Origin: Fomitopsis serialis
Taxonomy: Eukaryota; Basidiomycota; Agaricomycetes; Polyporales; Fomitopsidaceae
NCBI RefSeq assembly: GCF_022376445.1
Contig: NW_025955018.1
Coordinates: 177,645-241,644, forward strand
Direction of reading: 5' to 3'
Length of the DNA: 64,000 bases
Each line of letters opens with the position of its first letter. The stretch's first letter is position 1. The position numbers and the translations under genes are program-made. This document shows, in pieces, positions 45,818 to 56,515 of this stretch. Under the pieces are notes generated by a model. It was not told the DNA's origin. It searched no databases and saw nothing but the letters and a program-made list of their open reading frames with translations.

Positions 45818-46757
45818 CGTGGTCGCGGTTCAGACGAGGCTAATTCCTGGTCGTTATCCATACTCCCACAACGCTATAAAACTCGTTCTGCCGAGTCCAA
45901 GCGCTTCCGTGCTTCCACATGAGCCTGTCGTGCTCCCGGGTCTGAGAGTGCGCACCGGTCCAAGAACTCTGCAGATATCATAGGATATGACGCGTCTTCC
46001 TCGCCCTATCGACACACGCAATTCCGGGATACGATGAGCACCTAGTGATCCCGTGACGGCAACTGGGGCGTGCGCTGCGTCGAGCTGGTCCCTGGAGAAC
46101 CGCCTTACGAGACTTGAGTTCCATGTTCTTCTCGACGTTGGAGTTTGTCCGAAGAAGCTCGTACCTTAAGTGTCATTCGAAGTGAGCGTGCACATCTAAT
46201 AGGTCGTAAGATGGGCCTTACAATCGATTCGAGCGCTGAGATGACACGCCGGATTAACAGTTATGAATGGGCTCTCAAGTAAGCTCCTTTGTAGCTCCAG
46301 CAGATATTCGGGTTGATCTGTCGATATCAATGCCTGTACATGTCGCAAGACTCAAGCATGGCTGGTGCAGTAACACTTGTAGATGATGGAGATGAGCTCA
46401 AGCGCTCAAGGGCCATAGTCCAGCAAGCGCCCGTGCGACTTCGGTTACTTACCGGTATATTTCTCCACGTGACCGCGGTTGTGTCGCGTCGTTCTCGCCG
46501 CGGCGGGTGGTAGCATGTTGTTAGTCCCGTCCCGATACCATTCTACTTGTCTGTCTGGCTTAGATCACTCACAGCTGTTCTACATGTCTGTCTAGCTCTT
46601 TGATAGGAAGGTTCTGCGTTTCAGTCGTCCGACACTACGCATCCGGGGGGCTAGTACGCAAAACTGCATTACGACCGTGTTCGACTACCTCTCTCAATCA
46701 AGCTGCGTCTGGAGGCCTGAGGGTGTGCATAAACGACTCGCCTCAAAATTGAACGCT
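45818..46757. promoter_or_regulatory. Divergent intergenic region, copy D / GWT1
   Basis: About 940 bases with no supported gene. It contains the duplicated oxygenase upstream block (45900-46060) and the GWT1 promoter. Confidence 0.4.
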
Positions 46758-48792
46758 ATGACCGACTACAAGACGTCGAAAGAGGCCTTCGTATCTGGCA
46801 TGACAGGGTCCAGCATCGGACACATTAACATGATCTCTCTGGCTGCACTCGTGAGTCTCGATGTGTTCTGTAATCGCGACATACAACTGATTGCAATCTC
46901 TAAAGTCCTCTATTGCATTGTACTCTGCGCTCCGGACGCGTCTGCCCCCCAACAGGTCCGAGCATTTTGCTTTGGAAATGCTCACGCTCGTCCTTCCGCT
47001 CCTTCTCTCGATAACCCTTTACGCGAAAGCTCCTGTAATTCTCAATATCATGCTGCTTCTTCCGACTACGCTGCTGCTACTCATACCGCGCCGCGAGACT
47101 GGTATCCCGCTACCATCCACTCTGCAATCAAGCCCCTCGACTTCGCCTTACCGAGGCAGACCTCGCACTCCAGATCCCTCTGGCGGCAATTCGCCATCTA
47201 CCAGCGCCCTCATACCACGACTGCCGGCTCTGACAACGTATCGTGCGCACATGCTGCTGTTGACGTTCCTAGCCATCCTCGCTGTCGATTTTCGCGTGTT
47301 TCCGAGGATGCTCGCGAAGTGCGAGACGTATGGTGTGTCGCTGGTGAGTGGTGCCTTTCTCGGTATATGTGCCAGGCGTGCTCATGTCGTTCAGATGGAC
47401 ATCGGCGTAGGGTCGTTCATCTTCTCGCAGGGCATTATATCCGCCGTACCTCTGATCAAGAACCCTGCGTATCTCACCCAGCCGCTCTTCCCAAAGATGG
47501 TCACGACGGCCCGCAAGTGCCTGCCCATCTTCGTGCTGGGCTTCGTGCGGACGTTGTCCGTCAAGGGCGTAGAGTACCCCGTACGTGAGCTTGTCCATAG
47601 CTGCCGCTGTAGGGCGACCATAACGGTCCGTCCTAGGAGCATCAGACAGAATATGGGACCCATTGGAACTTCTTCATCACGCTTGCCTCCATACCTATCC
47701 TTGAAGTCCTTTTGCACCCGGTGATGGTCCGCTTGCCGATCTCGCTTCTAGGCGTCTCAGTCGCGCTCTGTACGTCCGCACGGGCTAGCAACTTTCATTC
47801 ACTGACCAAAAGCCAGTGCAACAACTCGTTTTGAGCCACGGCCTAACGGACTATGTTCTCAACGCGCCGCGCACCGGCCTAATCAGCGAGAACAAAGAGG
47901 GCATCGTCTCCCTATCTGGTGCGGGTCTCCCCTGGACATACTCTACCGTGCTGACTCCGAATCAGGGTATCTTGCTGTTCACTTGCTCGGGCTCTCAACG
48001 GGGACGCTGCTGCTCCCGCCCACGCCGTCCTACTTCCGCAAGCGCCAGCAAGAACTCGCCAGAGCGCCCTCGCCTCGCCGGTCTGCGCACACGCACGACA
48101 GCGACTCCGAGAGCGATGACAGCACGGGCCCACGGAGACCCGGCCAGACGACTACAACGGCCGTGGAGCGGCGCGAGAACGACAAGACGGCGATCGAGCT
48201 GTGCTCGTACGCCGTCCTGTGGTGGGCCCTCCTCGGCGGGAGCAAGCTGCTCGGCATCGGCAACGGTGTCTCCCGAAGATTGGTAAGCGCACCTCGTGTC
48301 TGACGCCACGGTATCCCGCTCACCGTCTCCGCAGGTGAACCTGCAGTACATCCTCTGGATCGCGGCGTACAACGTGAGCTTCATCCTCGGCTACATGTGC
48401 CTCGACCTCGCGTTCTTCGCGTCGCCCCTCTCCAAGTCGACGTACTCGCCGTACTCGAAGCTCAAGGTGCAGCACGATCCCGTGATGCTCAAGAAGGACG
48501 ACAGGCATGGGCACACGGTCGAGGGGAGCGCGCCGGCGCTGCTTGACGCGATCAACAAGAACGGGCTGGCACTGTTTCTACTGGTGCGTGTACGATACGA
48601 ACTGGTTCGGGACCCGGTGTGCTGACGTGGGTGTGTTGCGCGCAGGCCAATCTCGCCACCGGCGTAGTGAATCTGTCGATGAAGACGATGTACGCGTCGG
48701 ACGCGGTGGCGATGGCAGTGCTCTCTGCGTATGCGCTCGCTATCTGCGGTGTCGCGTGGGTATTCAGGAATAGACGGCTTTGGCACTTTTGA
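46758..48792 (+). CDS. GWT1: GPI-anchored wall transfer protein 1 (inositol acyltransferase)
   Basis: GWT1 (PIG-W) acylates the inositol of GlcN-PI in the ER, an early step in GPI anchor synthesis. ATG 46758 gives [19 protein letters not shown], the family's hallmark start. Introns fall at 46851-46905, 47344-47394 and 47581-47636, plus four more before 48660. Joining them yields [88 protein letters not shown] and [19 protein letters not shown], ending RNRRLWHF at TGA 48790-48792. Many hydrophobic helices fit a polytopic ER protein. All exons join without any frame correction, unlike many neighbours. A Ser/Arg-rich linker lies between helices around 48050-48180. Confidence 0.93.
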
Positions 48793-49456
48793 AACTCGTG
48801 CTTTGTGGACGATGGGTGGTGGTGGACGGATCGCTCATCTGAGAGTCAAACGGGTATGAAGGTCAGTGTTCCAGGTTCACGTCGTCCGATGTAACCTGAA
48901 ACTGAGCGTCGTATTTGGTTGCTCTCGTGTGCTTCAATCTTGGTAGGGACCTAGGGTTCTACGTGCGTGAATGATCGTTGATTGGACGGTGTTCTCTGTT
49001 CGCACTCAACTTCGTACGCATGACACGTCTTTTTTTCATGGATGCGTCTCAAGTTCACGACGCTGACCGACCTTTCCAAGAACTCGCGATCCGATATCGA
49101 TATCAAAGTGTCCGTGATCCGTCAGGAACAGGGTTAAGAATGAAACACCGGATTAAGCCTGTGTTTCCTGATGTGCTCTCACTTACATGGATGACGTACC
49201 CTTTAACCCTGGACTGTTTCATTTCGGTCACCTGTGAAGGTGGGAGCAGTGATAGCTGCCAGCCCCAAAAGAAGTATCATTGGAGTTTCAATTGCACTTG
49301 GGGTACAAAGTTAAAACACAATTTCACAGCACATGTGTATGACACTGTAGGCTAGTGGTGATCAGCTTCTGTACAACTGATGCACAAGTATACTGGCACA
49401 TACTATTGGTCATACTGAGAGAGATGATACACTGGTAGTGCTGTTCTGTCGGGTTC

Positions 49457-51082
49457 TCAAGTAGTAGCCACTGTGATGTACTGACTGTGTTGGTTCTTGA
49501 ACACCAGGATACTCAGTGTAGTAAGTTCTGCATATGCCACATGATAGTCATTGAGAGGAATTTCAAATGACTTTGGCATTACTGCTTACCTTGGATTGAT
49601 GCCATTTACATCTATTTTTTGGACCTTGTCCCACCATTTGCACGAGGGCTTGGGTAGATGCAGACTTGAGAATGGTATCTTGCCAACAGCCACTGCAAAC
49701 CAGCAAAACACAGCCAAGATTGGACAACATTTAGTTGAATATGTTGGTGACATATATAGTGTGTCCTGGGTTTGGCTTGTATCTCCTCGGGCAAAAAATA
49801 TTGTGTACTCTGCTGATGACAGTATTGCCAACTGTGTTCTGTTATACACCATTTGTGTCCATACCTGAATTGTTAGGTTAATACAACACTCAGTCAATGA
49901 CAGATGTTATTGCAGACCTGAACAAGGATGCGTGATGGTGTATCATTGTGTGGTAATGTTGTAGGCCAGACAAACTGTATGGCAGTGCCCTCAGGGATTA
50001 TGACATCCATGGTCTCAGGCAATGCTTGCAATGGAGCAAGAAGATGAGATATGCCTTTGCCTTGCTTTGGATTATGTCCCAATGCAGATGGTGTCTTGAT
50101 CTCTATAGTGAGGCCAGCCTTGGGGTACATTACCATTTTCCCATCCTCTTCAATCTCTTCATGTGCCAACACTAGGATCTTGTCTGCGATCACAGGTCCA
50201 GATGGCGCTGAAGAGATATATGGAAAGATTTGCTGATAGTTATGATCTGGCATGTCATGTGCATGTTGAATATCTTGTGTCCCCATAAGTGCACGAATTG
50301 CAGCCATAGCTGCCTCAAATATTGTTTCCTGTGACCAAGTCACTATGTCGACTTCAGAGAATATGACTTGTGGCAGGTCAGTTGCTGTGTGGGCAGGATG
50401 AATGCGGCCTGCATTGAGTAGCCCCCATGGATGGTGATCAGGCTGATCGAATAGAATTTGCTGGCTGGCCTTGACAAAGGGATTATCTTGCAATTGTGAA
50501 ACAAGCCGTGGTAGGTAGACAATTTTTGCCAGTGCATCGTCTGAATCTTCAAGTTGAATCTCAGCTTGACTCATCTGTTTCATCCCTTGCAGCTTTCCTG
50601 CACCATATGGTAAAGGAATGCCAGGTAGAGACACTTTCATGACATCATGGAGGTTGTTCAAAAATTCTTCTTTGAGTGATATGAAGTCCCTGGGCACTGG
50701 CCAGGGCTTATCTCCCTACATGTCCATGAGATACCTCAATATCATATTCATATTATGATGCGAGTCTTCCATACACTTACCCCTAGGTGAACAGTATGCT
50801 CATATGGACCTCCTGCTGCCAGGACTGTCTGACGAAGTTGACTATCTTGAGTTAAATGTCCAAGATGAGATTTTGTGGGTGATTCTGGCATCTTAGCTGA
50901 TGAAGTAGCTTGAGGTGGCTTGGACTTTGGTCTTGGCGTTGGACTGCCAGGAAGAACCACTGTAGATTTGTTTTGCAATGGTGTAAGTGGCACTTGAGAC
51001 ATTTGAGCTTCATCATTATGATGGCTAGCCATGTCAGGAGTACTAGTTTTGGACTTCCTTTTAGTCTTTTGCTGTTGTGACA
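49457..51082 (-). CDS. Unrecognised protein, possibly PD-(D/E)XK nuclease-like
   Basis: The likely start is ATG 51082 (MSQQQKTKRKSKTSTPDMAS), giving a disordered, Lys/Pro-rich N-terminus. An intron near 50700-50785 joins HTVHLG to GDKPWPVPRDFISLKEEF. The main exon (50697-49894) has HPWGLLNAGRIHPAHTATDL and SEVDIVTWSQETIFEAA. It then reads VIADKILVLAHEE followed by AGLTIEIKTPSA, an acidic residue then E-x-K spacing that recalls PD-(D/E)XK nucleases (inference, weak). A further intron joins RILVQ to VWTQMVYNRTQLAILSSAEYT. Later exons are tentative; the 3' end at 49457 is my best open path (ending QYITVATT). I do not know the family. Proteins of this style occur as orphan families in Agaricomycetes, sometimes fused to kinases. 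Confidence 0.5.
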
Positions 51083-51300
51083 TAGGGATTGAGCACTTGA
51101 GTGCTATGACTTGAGTCTTGGAGTAGTAGCCTGAAGTACTACTAGGAGTGAATGCCTGTTGGGTCTGATGCTGAGGTTGTGCCAGCTCAAGGTCAGCTAT
51201 ATAGCCTTGTGTTGCACAGCCTTGATGAGGTGGACAATTGGCAATACAGTTGAGCACTATTATCTGGTACAATTGTCACAACTTGAGTTTCATCAGTCCT

Positions 51301-51360
51301 GGAACATATGATGTTCCCAACCTCGTCCAATGACAATTGGCCCGGGGGAACATCATATGT
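51301..51360. repeat. Nested inverted repeat at the island edge
   Basis: ACATATGATGTTCCC (51304-51318) pairs perfectly with GGGAACATCATATGT (51346-51360). The left arm with its first bases is itself palindromic (GGAACAT-atg-ATGTTCC, 51301-51317), and the loop contains a second small hairpin, CCAATgacaATTGG (51327-51340). It lies just upstream of the orphan gene's start and near the composition boundary. Confidence 0.75.
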
Positions 51361-51400
51361 ATCAGAATCAGAATCATTGATTTTTGAATCTCTTTATTGT

Positions 51401-52065
51401 CCGCGAGGCCGGGCCCTATGTAGACAGATTCTCTATCTCTAAAGGTAAGTACATGTGTGTGTTCTGTTAGGATCATCAGGCTGAGCATAAGCTCGTCACC
51501 GAAGCGAGAGTGAGGGGTTGTACAGTGGGACAGAGAAGTAGGAGCCTTAGGGTCATGCTGTCTGAGTCGACGTCGTTAGTAGTAGTGGTATGTACAGTAA
51601 CTGGTACACGAGCGTAATGTATTCGTCCTTGGGCCTACTAAATACGGGATAATGGACTCCCGCCCGCCAGGAGACGACACACGTTCGATAGGGCTGCCGA
51701 GGTGCGCGGGGCGGTAGCATACAAAAGCAACTACTCAAGATATAGATCAATCGCACATGGCTGCACACACTGGCTACCGCATGATCATGTTTCGAATCCG
51801 CGGAGTCTCGCTGCTCCAACAAATGATTATGTGTACTACAATAAATTCACGATTATTGTCTCACGTTGCGTGCACCCGAGGCGGAAAGTAGCCGGAAAGT
51901 GCCACGCACGCATCACAGAAAGACGCACTGGCAGTTAAACCAAGGTACATCGGCACTATTTATTGCGACTGTCTCCCTCAGGCTGACACTACCATCAGCC
52001 ACTATCCTTCGCTTGCCCTGTCCGTTTCAGAGTCACTTCGAGCCTATTCGCCATATCGTTCAGCC
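51401..52065. other. Intergenic, promoter region of the kinase-like gene
   Basis: Nothing coding is supported between the island edge and the kinase-like start. Confidence 0.45.
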
Positions 52066-53153
52066 ATGCCTTTGCTATCGGAGAGGTGGAAGTCCCGCCG
52101 CGCCCCTCCCGATCTATTCATTCCCTCCATTTCCGACTTCAACACGCTCCAGAATGTCAACGGCCACGACCGCCGTACTCTTCAAGTCTCGGCACTTCTA
52201 GAGTCAACCAATGCCAGTGTGCCTAACAGTGGCGTGCAGTTGGTCGACTGGGCAACAGGCGAGCGTACACGCACGGTCTGTCGTGTCCTCATGCAAGTCA
52301 CAGCCGACAACGGAGAAGGCGTTAATTGTAGGACCGTCATCTGCAAAGTGATTTACGGCGGCAAGCGACCGCGAGCGGCACTGCATCATGAGAAGGAAGT
52401 CTACGACGTACTGGAGGAACTTCAAGGGGATATTATACCCCGTTGCTATGGACTGTTCGAGGGAGAACTAGGCGGCGAGCTAGCTACCTGTTTAGTCCTT
52501 GAAGAGTTCGGGGAACCTCTGACTCGTGACAAGTCGGCACACGAGGACGAGACATTCAGGTGCGTTGAACCATGCTTTGATGGTTCGCAAGACAGATCTC
52601 ATTCGGAAGGTGCTGTTCATGACAGAATTTATTTGATGTCTGCCATTCTCGAACTACATAGAAGAGGAATACAACACAATGACTTAGTGCCAGGCAACAT
52701 TCGCAAGAAGAGCGACGGAAGTGCCGGTATCATCGACTTTGAGGCCGCTGTGATGATTCACCATTGCCCGGTGGCTGATGCGCACGCTGTAGACAGCGCG
52801 GCAACATTCGAATTCGGCAAGCTGGCACTTAGAGAAGTCGAGCTCCCTTGTAAAGAACTGTGGGAGACCGCATCTCACATTGCAGCAATCTGGAAACCAA
52901 GTGAACCCTCCTTCTGTACCTAGTATCGTAACCCCGAATGCTCATCAGTCTTTGTACAGGCACAACGGGCTTCGGTTCCCAATTGATCAGTGTTCACCAA
53001 CTGTCGCGCATAACCAATCCAAATGACCGCCAAATCGCTGAAATATGCTACGCGTACGAAGTCGAGGCATGGGAGCAAAAAGTCGACTTCACTCGACAGG
53101 AGTTGTTGAGAAGGTGGGACGCCGCCGGGCTGGAGAGACCACTCAATGTGTAA
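52066..53153 (+). CDS. Protein-kinase-fold protein (fungal orphan kinase)
   Basis: ATG 52066 begins MPLLSERWKSRRAPPDLFIP. The kinase signs are a CKVIYGG strand with a candidate ATP-binding Lys, YDVLEELQGDIIPRCYGLF (family-like helix C to hinge), TCLVLEEFGEPL at the hinge, the catalytic loop LHRRGIQHNDLVPGNI (HND instead of HRD, as in phosphotransferase-type and FunK1-like kinases), and IIDFEAAV in place of DFG. The first exon has no intron. Near 52890 an intron (gtgaaccctcc to tcatcag) would continue into YRHNGLRFPIDQ, and after a one-base shift into ANPNDRQIAEICYAYEVEAWE-type sequence ending LLRRWDAAGLERPLNV at 53153. The second exon is therefore frame-broken. Targets are unknown; such genes are highly variable between species. 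Confidence 0.65.
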
Positions 53154-54164
53154 AGGGATTCATGGTTGTGTGTAATCCGCAAACCGGGTGCTATGTGTCA
53201 CTATACATGATTAGCCCCGGTCTTGCCAGAATGAACGGGGATCGGGCACACATAGGGCATAATCACTGCCAGCATGGGATTACGAGCTAACAATGACGAC
53301 TCCACGTCTGATAAGTGATATGACCAGTACTGTAAGGACTGACCGACAAACAGAACAGCCTGAGGATCCACTATGAGCACCGTGGATAGCGGACAGCGCT
53401 ACCGCGTCCTAGACATGCATCGCACTATTCATCGACTTCGCCACGCACATGGTGGGGTAGCCTGAGCAGAATACAACGGACAGATGTTCTAGAGCCGAAT
53501 CGGTCACATTGGTGACATCCGGAGGCACTGGCATGATCCAGAGCTTCGCTCGTAGTGAGCTGCCTTCACAAAGAACTTGTAGTTAAGGAGCATGCATCAG
53601 CAGAGGATGCTACGTCTCCTGACGCCACGTCACAGGCTCAACCGGGTCCACTTTTATCTTCGACTCGCGGGAGTTCGATGGTACTGATGTCGTCTTCGGA
53701 TTTGTCTTCATGTATGTTACCCAGAGGCGATGAGATCCATCGAACGATAACTGTGAGGCACAGGCTACTAGGATCGATTGAACAGCATCATCGAACTTGA
53801 GGTGACGAATTGACTTTGCTGTGTAGCCGCGTCAAGACCTGAAAGCGACCCGTGTTAGCCCGTATTGTCGTCGAATCGTCGCTTCAAGTTCTGCGACATC
53901 AATAAAGAACTGACAAGCGTTACGCCGGGCCACATACTCTTGTAGTCCCATCTAGTGAGTTCTTGTGGCTTCGAGCGTCTCTGAAGCATAAAAGCCTGCA
54001 TGCCACGTACAGCACTCATGGAATACATTGATCCAAATCCCACGACCCTGTCATACACGACAATGTCCGATGCAAACTTGTTGCGGAGAGAACACCCTAC
54101 CGCTGTGCTGAACAATGAGCTTGATATGCCACAGCGCACAAACTGTCGTGAGACTCGTACCTCG
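53154..54164. other. Intergenic, no gene seen
   Basis: About 1 kb. Open frames here overlap the complementary strand of the nucleotidyltransferase or lack any family features. Confidence 0.45.
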
Positions 54165-54921
54165 TCAAGAACCTTGCAGCGCTGTGTAGCAAGCGAAGCC
54201 CATGCTCTCCCAAAACGGCCCCGTCTTAGGAAAGCGCCTAGTATATTCAAAGAGGCGGTCCTGGGCCTTCCGTATGTGCTCGTAAGGCAACCATTGCACG
54301 TTCTCGTTCCTGAGCTCTGCGCCCACACGACGAGCGATATCCAGAAGCTCTCGGATGTCCTTGACGTCCGATCCCTGTTTCGCACGCATGTACCCTTCGG
54401 TATGATTCCGATGGTCGTCCCAGCCCTGTAGTTTCAACAGGAGCAAAGGCAGAATTGGTAAGACGGGGATGCCATCCCGACTTTCGATGTAGGCTGGAGG
54501 GACAGGTGGGATATTCAGGGTCGTGACGAGACCCGGGATGAGGATGTCGACCTTGCAGCGACGCTCGGCCTCGCCTCTGATGCGAGGTAGTTTGTACCAG
54601 AGGACCTTGTATGTAGCTGCGGGGTCCTTGGCGTCGACGAGATAGAATGATGAGTTCGCCTGGGGCAGCAGCCTCTTCAGGCGTTCTGTATCTAGTTCGT
54701 CTACGAACACGACGAGATCCACGTCCTACGATCGACGTGGAGCACCTCAGTCACGCACAACGGAGGCAGCATGAGCTTACGTTCGGTGTTCTGGTTGTTC
54801 CATACAACGCGCATGCGGTGCTTCCGAAGAGGCAACATGAATATCCATGTCTCGTGTATATTGATACTGCCTCGCGGGAAACGGCGCAGATTTCTGGGTA
54901 TGTTGGCGGGCGGGACTTCAT
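54165..54921 (-). CDS. Nucleotidyltransferase-fold protein, paralogue N1
   Basis: Two exons: 54921-54781 and 54725-54165, with a 55-base intron (54726-54780). The start reads MKSRPPTYPEICAVSREAV. The nucleotidyltransferase signature is complete: CCLFGSTACALYGTTR (G-S motif) and, straight after the intron, DVDLVVF, the paired metal-binding aspartates. Then come FYLVDAKDPAATYKVLWYKLP, CKVDILIPG, LLLLKLQGWDDHR and DVKDIRELLDIARR. The overall shape is that of minimal nucleotidyltransferases such as the AbiEii-like and kanamycin-nucleotidyltransferase folds; the fungal group has no assigned role that I know. It is intact and is one of four copies in this window. Confidence 0.8.
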
Positions 54922-55413
54922 CTTTCGAGCTTCTACTCGTTAAGAACTGTTGGCGACGTTAGTAGTAATGGCTACGTGGTCGCTGTGGTACCACTCGCTA
55001 GAGCCTTGTCTGAGTGCGTTAGAGTTCAAACGTTCACGTTCAGTTCACGTTGTCAATCCAGGTGGCTGAACCTAATTGACAGTCGGCTTATGTCATCATA
55101 GCACAAGTCGATACAGTTACTTCAGGGCGAAACCGTTCCGGTACGTGTTCAAGTGTATTGCAACTCAGTACAGCTGAGCGTAATGTCTTCAGAAGCTATG
55201 ACAACAGCGTGGAACATAGTGCTAATGATCACAGCGCATATTCAAGACAATCGGGGGATTTCAAGTTGGACCACATCAACATCTATCTTGCGATGCTCTA
55301 CGACCCTGTATATAGCGAGCCGACTCGGATCACGCTAAAGGACGAGATTATCAGCAGGGATGTCTCTCGACAGAGCACTCTACTCGCACCTGGAGTCGGC
55401 GATGAATCCAGAC
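54922..55413. other. Intergenic between N1 and N2
   Basis: About 490 bases; promoter of N1 and 3' flank of N2. No gene. Confidence 0.45.
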
Positions 55414-56149
55414 TTAGTATGATTCGAAACCGAGAGTCTGCCATTCCAAGGCTGAGTGCGGGAACTCGTCCACGTATTCGTAGATACGCCCCTGGGCGTC
55501 CTGGACGAAGTCCGCGGGCAGCCAGCTGAGGCTGTTGCTGCTGACATGTGTGTGTGTACCGCAGGCAATCGACAGGAGCTCGTCAATGTCCTCGACATCG
55601 ACATGTTGCTTCTCCCGGAAGTCCCGCCGGTTGGAGTCGCGATGATCCGTCCATCCCTGCAGCTTCAACAGCAACAGGGGGAGCAGTGGCATTACGGGAA
55701 GGTAGTTTTTGCGCTTGACCTGTCCTTTGGGGATGTCCGGGATGTTCAGATCGCCTGGGATCAGGATGTCTACCTTGCACTGACGCTCCGCACCGCGGCG
55801 GGTGGATGGTAGCTGGTACCATAGCACCTCGTAATTTGCGCGACGATTTCTCGAGGGTACGAGGAAGAACCGTCCATCATCGTCATTGTCCACCAGGAGC
55901 TGCTTCAAGTATTCGGTGTTCTCATCAGGCGCGAGAACAACGAGATCCACATCCTATGATCATGACTGTGATCAAACAACATCGAGTCATAGGAAGTGAA
56001 TCTGCGCGTACGTTGGGACATCTCGTCGTGCCAAACAGTGCACAGGCTGTGCTTCCGAACAGGCAGCACTCATAGCCCTGATCTTTGAATATGGTGACAG
56101 CCTTACTGGCGATATCGCAGATTTCTTCATACGTCGGAGGGGGAGCCAT
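55414..56149 (-). CDS. Nucleotidyltransferase-fold protein, paralogue N2
   Basis: Exons 56149-56012 and 55953-55414 with a 58-base intron (55954-56011) in exactly the same place as in N1. It begins MAPPPTYEEICDIASKAVTIF, then CCLFGSTACALFGTTR and, after the intron, DVDLVVLAPDE with both catalytic aspartates. CKVDILIPGDLNIPDIPKG, LLLLKLQGWTDHRDS and DVEDIDELLSIACG follow, with the end HSALEWQTLGFESY. It is intact. N1 and N2 are tandem on the minus strand, 490 bases apart, but differ clearly in sequence, so the duplication is not recent. Cellular role unknown. Confidence 0.8.
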
Positions 56150-56515
56150 CGCGTTTGCTGCTAGCCGTGTTATGTGTACAGCGTCGATGGAGCAAGGGTG
56201 TACGAATGTACGAAACTACAAAGGGGGACGATAGTAGCTCAGTCCACAATACCCGCTCAGCAGCCGCTTCGAAGCACACCAATGGGTCATTGAGATAAAG
56301 CCTCGTGTACCTGCTGTTGAGGGTGAGAAGAAACCTTGCTCGCATTGTCCTCGTGGCTCACCCGATTCCGTACGACGCGCACATCCCTCCATGCTACTAC
56401 ATTTATGGAGAAGTTACATGAACGCTAGCAGCGCACGTGCGCAAGGACGACTCGTTTTCACTCGCTCTGGCAGCCCGTTAGATACGAGCAGCAATTCTCC
56501 ACGCCTGTCAAGTCC
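56150..56515. other. Short intergenic gap, no gene seen
   Basis: About 370 bases between the N2 start and the 3' end of the sugar transporter; nothing recognised. Confidence 0.4.

Larger units (their letters stand above)
48793..51400. other. AT-rich island with sharply different base composition
   Basis: From roughly 48.95 kb to 51.4 kb the sequence is clearly richer in A and T than the surrounding GC-rich genes, and codon use in the gene it contains prefers A/T-ending codons. The change is abrupt near 51400, where the GC-rich cgcgaggccgggccc begins. The island holds one split minus-strand gene and, at its right edge, a nested inverted repeat. This suggests an inserted element or a segment acquired from elsewhere (inference). 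Confidence 0.6.

Noticed and set aside
51785..51815. tttcgaatccgcgg, resembling a tRNA T arm.
   Set aside because: The flanking bases do not pair to form the T stem, and no acceptor stem is present on either strand.
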